DNA of 64,000 nucleotides, taken from Geosiphon pyriformis (lineage: Eukaryota; Glomeromycota; Glomeromycetes; Archaeosporales; Geosiphonaceae). The notes under the pieces were generated by a model. That model saw only the letters and a program-made list of their open reading frames with translations, was not told where the DNA came from and did no database searches. Positions 22,966-32,084 of this stretch are shown here, piece after piece (the first letter of the stretch is position 1; every line of letters starts with the position of its first letter). The stretch covers positions 124,001 to 188,000 of the forward strand of contig JAAOMT010000226.1 in the NCBI GenBank assembly GCA_016748015.1. Reading direction: 5' to 3'. Position numbers and translations under genes: made by a program.

Positions 22966-23848
22966 TTAAGAAGATAGATAAGGATGGTTGGTATTCTTTA
23001 AAAATTTCTTGTTCTGTTTCCTCAGCCCAATTGGATGTTAATCCAAGTGCCATGTAGATTTCAGTAAGTGGCATTTCTTTCTCCTCTTCAAATTCAAATA
23101 CTGGGGCTTTTTCTGATTGTTTGTTGAAAGTACTACAAGTAGCAGGTACTATAGTGTGTTGTTCTTGGTATGAGATTTTTAATTCCTGAGTTTCCCAGTC
23201 CAAGTTTGCATTGGCTTTAAGAAGCCAATTATTTTTAACCAGAGCTTGGTATTGGGGTGCATCCATGACTAGCACTTTGACTGGAATAGTAATTCCATCA
23301 ATGGTGAATGATAAATTGTCAATTTCTCCTACTGGTGTCTTCTTCATATCATCTGCTGTAACAATTACAGTTTGGGCTGGTCTGTTAATAATTTTTTGAA
23401 GCTGTTGCATTAACTGGTAAGTGATAATACTTCCAGCTAATCCACTGTCTAGAATTAATTGGATGGGTTTTTCTTCAACTGTAGCTTCAGTATACATGGC
23501 AGTAATAGCTTTTTGTTCATTAGCTGCTACATTACTAAGTAAGAATGGTGATTCATTTACTTCAAATTCGAATGGAAATATATCTGAAAGGTTGGCGTTT
23601 TGAGCAATTTGAGCTGGTAGAATGGTATGATTGGAAGGGTTTGTTCTTGGTACTGCAGTTTTACCTTCAGAAAGTACAGTTTGTTGAAAATTCGATTCTT
23701 CAGTCATTGTTAAATAACTGGGTTGAGTGTAAAAGTAATTTGGTTTTTGCTGACCAGAATTTTGGGGAACTAATTGGTTATTTGGGTTGATTCTATTGTT
23801 GTTATTCTGAAATTGATTTTGAGATGTAAATTGGTTATGTTGAACCAA
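22966..23848 (-). pseudogene. Aspartic protease region of element B
   Basis: Long open stretch. N-terminal Asn/Gln-rich Gag tail (QFTSQNQFQNNNN), then the protease: ITAMYTEATVEEKPIQ, catalytic LILDSGLAGSIITYQL near 23440, VIVTADDMKKTPVGEIDNL, VKVLVMDAPQYQALVKNNWLLKANANLDW. No stop within 22871-23848, so this is one of the least damaged coding blocks. It leads to the dUTPase by a shift of frame. Confidence 0.88.
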
Positions 23849-25594
23849 TCTTCTTGCTGGTACTTGATATTGTTGAAAGAGTTGTGTCTGATATTGCTGA
23901 ATTGGTAAAGGTTGCTGATATTGTTGCTGTATTGGTTGTAGAGCTGGTTAATAGTAATTGTTTTGATTTTGGGGTCTTGGTGAATAATAAGTTGGTGGTG
24001 GAGGTTGGTAATAAGATTGTTGTGGTGAAGAATAACATTAATTACTCCTATTTTGTTGGTCTCTTTGTAATTTCCTACAATTTCGTTTCCAGTGTCCTGG
24101 AATTCCACAATAATAACAATTTTGAGATTGGTTGTTGGATGGTAATCCAAAATTGTTTTGGTTGTGTTTTTGTGGGGGTTGATATCTTTGTGGTTGTTGT
24201 TGCTGTTGTTGTTGGTTTGTGAAGTAGCTTTCAACCTTCTTTGTGAGTTGGTCTATCTTTTCTTCAGCTGCTGAACTGGTTTCTCTAATAGTTAGGTTGA
24301 CAAGTTTGGTGTGGTTTGCTTCTTCCATAGCCATTTCATAGTTCTTTACATATCTGATGGCAGTTGCTAAGTCTGCTGGAGCATGTGAGTGGACTTTCTT
24401 AATCAGTTTGTCTTTTAACCCTGCTATAAATTGGTCCAGGATCTGAGCATCAAAATAATAATTATTGGTTTCCAATTGTCGAATCCATCAAAGAAGTTTG
24501 TTGAATTTTCCAAGATAGGTCATGACAGTTTCAGATGTTTCTTGTTTGATATTGCAAAAGCAATTGCAAAGAGTAATAGAGGTGTTATTGTCAGTGAATT
24601 GTTGTAAGAAAGCATCTTTAAATGCTTGCCAGTTTTCAAATGGTTCTTCTAAGTTTTCAAACCATTTTCCTGCAGTTTTTTGGAGAAAATATGGAATTGC
24701 TTTGAGCATTCTTGCTGCATTCCAACCATTTGCATTTTTTGCTTTTTGAACTTTGTTAAGTCATTCTTGAGAACTGGTATTATTATCTTCACCAGTGAAT
24801 TTTGGAATCTTTGCAATGTAAGCAGTTGCCATTTACTCTTTGTTTTCTGTGGCTTTTTCTTGTTCTGATTCAGTTGCTTCACTTTCCAAATTTTCTGAAT
24901 GATCACTTTTGTTTTCCTGCAAGTATTCAATAATATTGGTGTTTGTTGATATGGGTTCCTGTTGTTGAGTAGGATTTCTAGGTGACTGAAAATCTTCTGG
25001 TCTGGAGAAATGGTTAAGTGGTAAATTTGGTGTTTGTGGTCAAGCAAGCGAAATTGAAAATGGTGTAATAGAAAGTGGTAATTTGACACTGGTTCTTTGT
25101 TCAGGTGTTTACAAGTGTTTGGCAGTTGTTTTTGATAGTATTGAAGTGTTTAAAGTGGTTTTTGCATGTTGTTTCACTTTTTGTTTGCCTTTGTTGCTTG
25201 TTTCTGTTTCTGATTCAAAGTCAAGAGAGTATTTAGACTGTACTGGGTATTTTTCTTCACAATACTTAATAATGTTGTAATTGAGTTCTTGAAAGTAGGT
25301 GGCAAGTGTTTCACTGTTAAGATCTTCAGTTTCCAATCGTGAATAGTACACTAGATTATTTTAGAGATTGCTTCTCACTTCTAAAATGTTGTAATTTCCA
25401 AGAAGATAATTGTTGATATGGTTTTCAATGTATTGGTAGAGTGTTCTTTTAACAATTTCAATTCCGTCTGGGATGTTGAATCTCTGTCTGCAATGGGTGT
25501 AAATTGACTGATAATACTCTAGAGTTGTTGTGTTTGGTGTGGTCACCACTTTGAAGTTTGTTGTTGCTGTGTTATTTCCGTGAAAGAGCACCAA
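23849..25594 (-). pseudogene. gag region of element B
   Basis: The frame is open from directly after the primer-binding site (LVLFHGNNTATTNFK) to 25361 with no ATG at the start. Capsid-like part: AARMLKAIPYFLQKTAGKWFENL, DAFLQQFTDNN, DQFIAGLKDKLIKKVHSHAPADLATAIRYVKNYEMAMEEANH. A Gln run (QQQQQQQQ, about 24190-24215) precedes the zinc knuckle CYYCGIPGHWKRNC (about 24080-24125). A Pro/Gln/Tyr-rich tail follows. Stops are few (for example near 25363, 25106, 24833, 24486 and 24038). Confidence 0.88.
25586..25593 (-). other. Primer-binding site of element B
   Basis: Sense-strand TGGTGCTC, two bases after the LTR. It is identical to the site of the other LTR family. Confidence 0.78.
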
Positions 25595-25595
25595 A

Positions 25596-26587
25596 TATTA
25601 CCAGAGGTTTTTGGTCTCTTTTTTTGAATGTTGTTAATATTGATTTGCTGTGAATTCACATTTCCAGGAAGTAGTTGGATCTCCAGTAACTGAATTTATC
25701 TTCAAATTATCTCCTATAATTTGAACTACTGGGCTTATAAGTGGAATGGCCAATTCCTTGCCAGTTACTTTATGTAGTTATGTTGTAGTAAATGTCAACT
25801 CTTTCTCAGGAATTTCTTGTCTGGAAGCTCACTAAAAATGTGTAGTTACTTTGCTGTGAAAGTTAACTCTTTTACAGAAATCTTGTTTGTAGGCTACCCT
25901 AATAATTATAATAAGAAAATAAAAGAAATGTAAAAGAAATATAAAAGAAATTGAATTCTGTAAAAGGAAACGTTTTCTATTCAGGCCTGGAGTCACTAAC
26001 AGTTTACTGAAATTGGTAGCTAATCAATTTCAAAATGTTAATTGTGTTTTGGAGGTTTTTCAAGTGCAATAATTTAAAGAATTTGGTTTTTCGAATTATT
26101 TGATATTTTATTTTATTTTTTGTGTGTAGGAATAGTTCTAAGTGATAAATCTAAAGTAAGATATATTTTCTTGAAGAGAAAAGCTCTTCTTTTATATAAC
26201 TTGTTGTAGTACTAGTCTATGAACTTGCACTTTTTCTCTTTGCTCAAATTTTGGCAAACTAAAGATACATTTTAATGAACTACAAGTTATTTCACTGAAC
26301 TATTCATAATTTCGGCAAATTTTTATAAATTTTGGCGAATTTCTTATAAATTCAGTGAATTTCTGTAAATTTTGGTGAATTTTAGAATGTTACAAAGTTT
26401 AGGGTATTGTATAATTTGATCATCTTACTTTCTGTCATACTAATTGGATTATTTAATTGAATTGTGATATGTGATAATTGATTAAATAATAAGTAATAAT
26501 TTGAAATGATATTAATATACTAATTAATTTATAGAAATTATAAGGGTAATTTCATGCTAATTAATAGCTAAAATTCTACTGGTAACA
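25596..26587 (-). repeat. 5' LTR of element B
   Basis: 992 bp, starts TATTACCAG (decayed TGTTACCAG) and ends CTACTGGTAACA. It contains the ~20-bp array at about 26250-26390. Confidence 0.93.
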
Positions 26588-27219
26588 ATGTGTGTGTTGA
26601 CTGTTATTGTCCAGTCTAGTATGGCGTTGGTTTTAGATAACCAGTCATTCCCTATTAATGTCTGATATTGGGTTGCTTCTATCACTAGGACTTTGATGGA
26701 AATGATGATGCCATTGACTTCAAAAGGGAAGTCATCAATCTCATCAATGGGAGTTTTGGTTGTTCCATTGGCGGTTATAATTTTGGCACTGGCAGCACAA
26801 TCAACTCGGCAACCTAATTGGTCTATTAATTGTTTTATAATGATGCTGCCAGCTAATCCACTGTCTAGAATCAGTTTAATGGAGTGGCCATCAACTTTGG
26901 TATCAGTGTACATGGCAGTAATAGGTTTTTCTTCTAGAGCGGCTCCACTAAATAATGGTGTGGTTGATGGTTCTTCGAGTTCAAACAGGAAAATGGCATC
27001 CAGTGATTCATTCTTGGTGATAGTAGCTAGTAGAATGTTGCTGGTAAGTGTTGAGTATTGGTTGGTTTCTGGGTTATTGGGTTGAGCATCTTCTAAGATA
27101 ACCAGTAAACTTAAATAGTTCTGGAAATTCAGATGTTGGGCATACTCAGTGCCCGAATTCCATTGTCGAGATTCTGCTGATTGTATGGAAAAACTGGGGA
27201 TTAGTTGGTAGACTATCAT
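26588..27219 (-). pseudogene. Aspartic protease region of element A
   Basis: Open from 27219 to the insertion point of B. SLLVILEDAQPNN spacer, DAIFLFELEE, ITAMYTDTKVDGHSIK, catalytic LILDSGLAGSIIIKQL, KIITANGTTKTPIDEIDDF, IKVLVIEATQYQTLIGNDWLSKTNAILDW. No internal stop up to the B boundary; the frame then runs a few codons into the B LTR. The remainder of the polyprotein resumes at 7202. Confidence 0.88.
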
Positions 27220-27652
27220 TGATGATCTCCAGCTTTATTGGGTCAATCTTGGCCTTTGGGTTCTGTTTTAAGGTAAGTTCTGTGGTGGTGTTTGAATTTG
27301 TTGGGGCTGATATATTACCTAAGACTGTGGCTGGTAAATGGGTTGTGGCTGTGGCTAATAAATTGCTAGTGTTGTCGGTTGATAAATTGGTGTTTGATAT
27401 ACTGGTGGTTGATAAGGTGACTGCTGCATTATAAGTAAGTAATTTTGATAATATGGCTCTGAGTTTGGTGGGTTATTCGAAATTTGAAACTGGCAATCTG
27501 GGTTTCAATATTGATTTCCCAATTGTTGGTTATTTAAGTGATGATGGCAATTGATTTGTAGGTGTTCTTGTTTACCACAAAAGTGGCAAACATGCATTTC
27601 TTGTTGCCACTGTTAATTGGTCGATGATAATGAACATAACTGATTCTGGAAA

Positions 27653-28083
27653 CAGCATTAACAGGCTAGCAAACATCTTCATTACCATTAAACAAGGAGA
27701 AAATGAAGCAGTCACTACTTACTTAGGACACTTCTATAGGAATCTGCACCAAATTCAAGCCATTGATGCCAATTATTTCACAGTGGCCCAGATCCTAAAT
27801 CAGTTTATTTGCAGACTATGCAGCAGCATTCTGCAACATGTATGTCCAATGCATCCCGTCAATCTGCAAGCAGTCATTACAAATGCCAGAGATTTTGAAG
27901 CCACTGAATTAGAAGTTAACCACATCTAAGCCGTTAATCTAGTAATGAATGGATCATCTGAATTGGATTCCAAATTGAAACAATTTAGTGATTTCATCAA
28001 TCAGAAATTAGAGGGATACTTAGCTGACAATCGTGCAATTTATCAACCACCACAACAACGCAATAATTCTAAAAACATGAATC
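27653..28083 (+). other. 431-bp inverted segment inside the gag of element A
   Basis: Reads as gag on the plus strand (SINRLANIFITIKQGENEAVTTYL ... LDSKLKQFSDFINQKLEGYLADN), while the sequence on both sides reads as gag on the minus strand. The flanks, CTTTAGCAACAATAA (sense) at 28084-28098 and TTTCCAGAATCAG at 27640-27652, are the two sequences that border this segment in intact copies such as C. Confidence 0.88.
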
Positions 28084-29321
28084 ATTATTGTTGCTAAAGT
28101 ATTTTAAGAACTCAATTTTAAATGCATTAAAATCTTGGGGTTTGTTGACTAAGCTTTAATATCATGAATTAGTGGTATCTTGAAGAAAATATGAAATGGC
28201 TTGCATGGCTCTGGTGTCATTCCATCTATTAGTTGCTATGGCTTTTTCTACATCATTAAGCCATATTTGGACATCATTCTCTTTGCCGGTGAATTTCTTG
28301 AGTTTTGCTATTGGAGCATAGGCCATTGAATCCAAGTTTGGTTGTTGAAGTTGTTTTTATGGCTTTGAAAGTGGCTGTTGTGGTAGTTGAGATGGTTGAA
28401 GTGGCTTTTGTTGCTGTTCATCAATTGGTAAAGCTGGGAGTGGATTGATCACAATTACTGGAGGTAAGTGTTGTTAATTATTAATGTTGGGGTTTCAATC
28501 ATTCTAATTGTGCTGCATTTGAAAATTTGGAGTTTTAATTTCTGGATTTTCTGGAATCAGGTTCTGGTAAGTAAATTCTTGATCTTCAGATTCTTCTTTT
28601 TTTTTCTGTTTTTCTTTTAATTCTGTTAATTTTCAGGGAGTTGTGATTCTGAAATCTGGCTGTGGTAGTGGTGATTAGAATCCTGATGGCATTAGCAATT
28701 GTGATTTAAATCTTTCAAAGTAATTGCCATATGGTCCTAATAACTCTGCTTTTCATTGTTTACTTTGAAATAGAAAGCATCCAAAGGTTGATGTCATGTT
28801 TAATGTGGACGCGTTTGTTGATGAGATGTTGATGGCATTTCTGGGCATATAATAGTATGATGAATTGGTGAGTGATTCAACTCAGGTTTTTTTCCAATTG
28901 GGTGGTTGTATTTGTTTTGGTGTTACTCTTGAGGTTTGCAATCTTTTTTTGTCTTTATCTGCATAAGTGATAGGGAATTGTTGTTGTGTATATCTTTTAA
29001 TGGTTTGATTGATTTCCCTAATAATTGGTGCAAAACTGTAGTTTCTTGGTAAGCTGGTATGTTGAAATAATTCTGTATAGAAGTTTTCCCTTGCTGATTC
29101 AATGTTAACTGTTCCTCCTAAGCACTCTGTGATTTTATCATTGATGTAAAAGTTAAAGACTGATTCTGCTGAGAAATGATTATTGTTCAATTCTAATTGT
29201 TAACTGTACTGTTGAAATAAGAATTTGGTGAATCTTAAATGGTTTGTCCTTATGATTTCTGATTTTGCCACTTTTGGATAATTGTTGATGGTGCTGGTTC
29301 TCTGTAGAATTATACTTTACA

Positions 29322-29331
29322 GGGAGCACCA
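29322..29331 (-). other. Primer-binding site of element A
   Basis: Sense-strand TGGTGCTCCC, two bases after the 5' LTR. Confidence 0.8.
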
Positions 29332-29333
29332 AA

Positions 29334-30208
29334 TGTTACAAGTGATTATTTGGGGTTTCAAATCAAATAACAAACTCATAACTTGGTGCTCAGTATCTAT
29401 TTTGATGGCTAATAATAATAGTATTAGTATGTTGTCTTTATCTAAAGGTTTTAATTAAAAGTCTTTTATATAATAGACAGAGATTCAATGATGAAATAGT
29501 TGGTTGGTGAGTGGTGTTCCCAATTTCTGTTTTCAGCTTGGTGGCCAGTTTATTCTGGCAGTTGTGCCCTTCTAGTAAGCTATCTGTTAATATATATATA
29601 ATTTTATTCTTATTTCTGAGTCTTTTACCAGGCTATCCATAACGTTAATTACTTAGTGCTTTAATCCTTAACCAGTTAGTATACAATAAAAAAATCAAGA
29701 AAAAGAAAATAAAAAAAAGAAAATAAAAAAATGAGCCAAGGCAATGCACAAGTTAGAATCCGTCAATAGCCATGATCAAGAGCTATTGTTCCAGTGTGGT
29801 TAAGTATCAATTGCTATCAACATGAAGTGTTGATAGTAAAGAATGAGTGGAATGGTGAATAATTATTTATTAGTATTTGTAAATGGAAGGTTGCTTAGAT
29901 AAAATCTAAACTAAGAGGTCTCTAATGGGAGGATTTTGCTTTTTTACTTTTAACACTACTACTATATATACCTTATTAATATTCTACAAGATTGCTCACA
30001 TTCCCAAGCAATATGTTATGATTTTTTGAGCAATGCTCATATTGCTGAGCAATGTGCCCTAATTTTCTAATATTGCTTTATATTGCTAAGTAATGTGCTG
30101 TGTTTTCTGACATTGCTCTACATTGCTGAGCAATGTGTTCACATACTACATATTATTCATTTATTGGTCTACTATTTCCCTATATTTGTTTTTTTTTTAT
30201 AAATAACA
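29334..30208 (-). repeat. 5' LTR of element A
   Basis: 875 bp, starts TGTTACAAG and ends AATAACA. It carries the two conserved inverted repeats (29765-29787 and 29814-29836). At 29990-30140 there is an array of palindromic units built on ATTGCTnAGCAAT, longer than in the partner LTR. A TATATATA box lies at about 29953-29962 on the sense strand. Confidence 0.92.
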
Positions 30209-30212
30209 ATGG

Positions 30213-30490
30213 TGTATAGTGCAAATGTTATCAGATAGTGTGGTTAGGATGCTTGGCATTGTTAACTCCCTTGCTGTTAGTTTTGGCTGTTGTAGATCTT
30301 GTCTTTTCTTTTCTAGGTTAGATTGTAATCCACATGTTATTATAGGTGTGTAATGTTGTCTTGTCTGGCCCGAGTGGCTAGCCACATATAGCAAGTACAT
30401 AAACTACATTTAGTTTGAGCCTCTTAGTATGGCTTTTTGTACTAGATAGTGGTTGGACTTCACTTGTTAAATGCATTTAATAATAATAAA
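30213..30490 (+). pseudogene. End of non-LTR element copy 1: last 46 codons and 3' UTR
   Basis: Direct in-frame continuation of 1-841 after removal of element A and one copy of ATGG. It reads CIVQMLSDSVVRMLGIVNSLAVSFG..., with a stop at 30351-30353. A 3' UTR of about 137 bp follows and ends in a short TAATAATAATAAA run at about 30478-30490, typical of the 3' end of a non-LTR element. Confidence 0.82.
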
Positions 30491-32084
30491 ATTTGGTTAT
30501 TTAAATGTATTTTAAGTTTTTTAAAACTATTAAAGCTGTTTTTGTTTATTAATTAATTTTAATAATAAAAAATAAGTTATTGTTTTTCATAATATATTTA
30601 ATACCAAACTAATTAATTTTTTTTGGTTATATAGTTTTAAGATTAATAATTTGGTTTTTAAGATTAATAGTCAAATTTATTTTATTTTTTAATTTTTTAA
30701 TATTAATTATTATTAATAATTTGCTATTATTATTTTTAAATTTAAAAAGCTTTTAATAAAATAATTATTAAAATTAATGTTTTATGCAAAAATTATATTT
30801 AATAAAAAATTTTTAAGTATTAATATTTTAATAGATATTAAAATTAAAATTATTTGGTTTTTAATTATAAAGTTTCTTATGGTTTTTAAAAACAGTTTAT
30901 TGAGTTTTTTATTATATTTAAAATTTTTTTTAATTAATTTATTAGCTTAAATTTTATGTTAAAGCTGTTGTTTTTCTGTTTAATTTTTTAAAAACTTTAT
31001 TAATATAAAATATAAATTAAAAATTGATTTTTTTAAAATTCAAATCACAAGATTTTTTAAGTTTAATTAAATTTATAATATTAAAAATTAGTTTTTTGGC
31101 TTTGTTAAAATTAATTCTTTTATAAATATTGAAAATTGTTTGTTTTTTAAAAGCTTAAATCAAGTATATTGTTAATTTAATTATTATTGTACTTAAAAAT
31201 TCCAATTAATTTAAAGTTAAAAATAAAGCTTAAATTATAAATACTCATAAATTTAGAAGTTTTAAATTAATTAATAATAATAATAATAAAATATAATATA
31301 TATTTTATGTTAAAAAATAAGATTAAGTTTAATAATTGAAAAATAATTGCAAGTATTTACTAAATACTTTGTTAAATTAAAACATTAAATATTTTTGATT
31401 TAAAAAATAAATAAGTATTTATTAACTTAAGTTTAAGTAATTAATCACATATAATAAATGTGTAAATCATACTTATAGTTTAACTTTTTTGGAGTTTTCA
31501 ATATAAGTTATAATAAAATTACACTTAATTAAAACATAATAAAAAACAATTAATAAATTTTAAAATTAATATAAGCAAATCCAATTTTTGAAAACTTTAG
31601 TTATTAATCAATTTATAATAAACTAAACTTTATTCTAATATATTTTAAAATTAAAATCCAAAATACTTGATCATTAAAACACAAAATTATAATATTTGTT
31701 TTTATTTTAATGAAGACAAACATCTCGTGATTTTAACTATTTCTTTTTGGTACAAGAACCTGTGTTTCAAACGAATAAAATCTGGAAATCACGGTTACCA
31801 CTGTATCCGAATACCATTTTAGAATATTGGCAAGGATCATTAAATTTGATCAACAACAATTAAACAGCAAACAAATTAAAGGTTAGCAATTCATAGGGAA
31901 CCTCATAGAATTGGATTTGATTCAAAACACTACCCAAAGCATCAAGATAAACAAGGAAAAAATACAGTTTTAAAACCCAGAGATAATAAAAAAGCTTGGA
32001 AGGATATTAGCCAACATGGGCTTTCTTTATGATCTGATCGTTGAAATCATGTCTAGATTATATTATGTTACTATTGATTACTTT
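30491..32084. other. AT-rich gene-free block and 3' flank of PCF11
   Basis: From 30491 to about 31700 the sequence is almost pure A and T, with no open frame and no recognisable repeat; it looks like fully decayed transposon DNA. From about 31700 to 32084 base composition returns to normal and lies directly downstream of PCF11. This part probably holds its 3' UTR, but I cannot place the polyadenylation site. Confidence 0.6.

Larger units (their letters stand above)
7203..26587 (-). mobile_element. Ty3/gypsy LTR retrotransposon B, interrupted by element C
   Basis: Minus-strand element with LTRs at 7203-8204 and 25596-26587. These are unlike those of A, C, E, F and G (start TGTTACCAGAGG, end CTACTGGTAACA). 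The target site is ATGT; the left copy at 7199-7202 now reads ATAT and the right copy at 26588-26591 reads ATGT. Without element C it is about 9.1 kb. It has gag, protease, dUTPase, RT, RNase H, integrase and ORF3, but I see no counterpart of the large Cys-rich block found in the other elements. It has the best preserved dUTPase motifs of the window. Confidence 0.93.
27220..29331 (-). pseudogene. gag region of element A, containing an inverted segment
   Basis: N-terminal module at 29190-28882 (FNFYINDKITECLGGTVNIESARENFYTELF). Gln/Pro-rich linker at 28700-28330. Start of the capsid-like part at 28330-28090 on the minus strand. The rest of the capsid-like part is flipped to the plus strand (27653-28083). 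The zinc knuckle CHFCGKQEHLQINC is back on the minus strand (about 27552-27593), followed by the Tyr/Pro/Gln-rich tail. No in-frame ATG lies near the start. Confidence 0.85.
842..30208 (-). mobile_element. Ty3/gypsy LTR retrotransposon A, interrupted by elements B and C
   Basis: Full-length minus-strand element with LTRs at 842-1616 and 29334-30208, flanked by an exact 4-bp target duplication ATGG (838-841 and 30209-30212). Removing it restores the reading frame of the LINE it entered. Without its passengers it is about 10 kb: 842-7202 plus 26592-30208. Order in its own sense: 5' LTR, PBS, gag, protease, [element B], Cys-rich region, dUTPase, RT, RNase H, integrase, ORF3, polypurine tract, 3' LTR. 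Every coding part carries stops or frameshifts, so it is dead. Its LTRs belong to the same group as element G. Confidence 0.93.

Noticed and set aside
23854-24222. Plus-strand frame rich in Val and Phe over the gag of B
   Set aside because: Antisense of the Gln/Asn-rich gag tail; composition explains its length.
27624-27929. Separate plus-strand Ty3 element inside A
   Set aside because: Only a 431-bp gag piece is on the plus strand, with no LTR or target duplication, and it fills exactly the gap in the gag of A; an inversion explains it better.
29990-30140. Possible CRISPR-like array of palindromic units
   Set aside because: Units are imperfect, unevenly spaced, lie in an LTR of a eukaryotic element, and there are no unique spacers of constant length.
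30491-31700. Mitochondrial or plasmid-like insert because of extreme AT content
   Set aside because: No mitochondrial gene or tRNA is visible. The same composition occurs in a decayed LTR at 36233-37071, so decay of nuclear repeats explains it.
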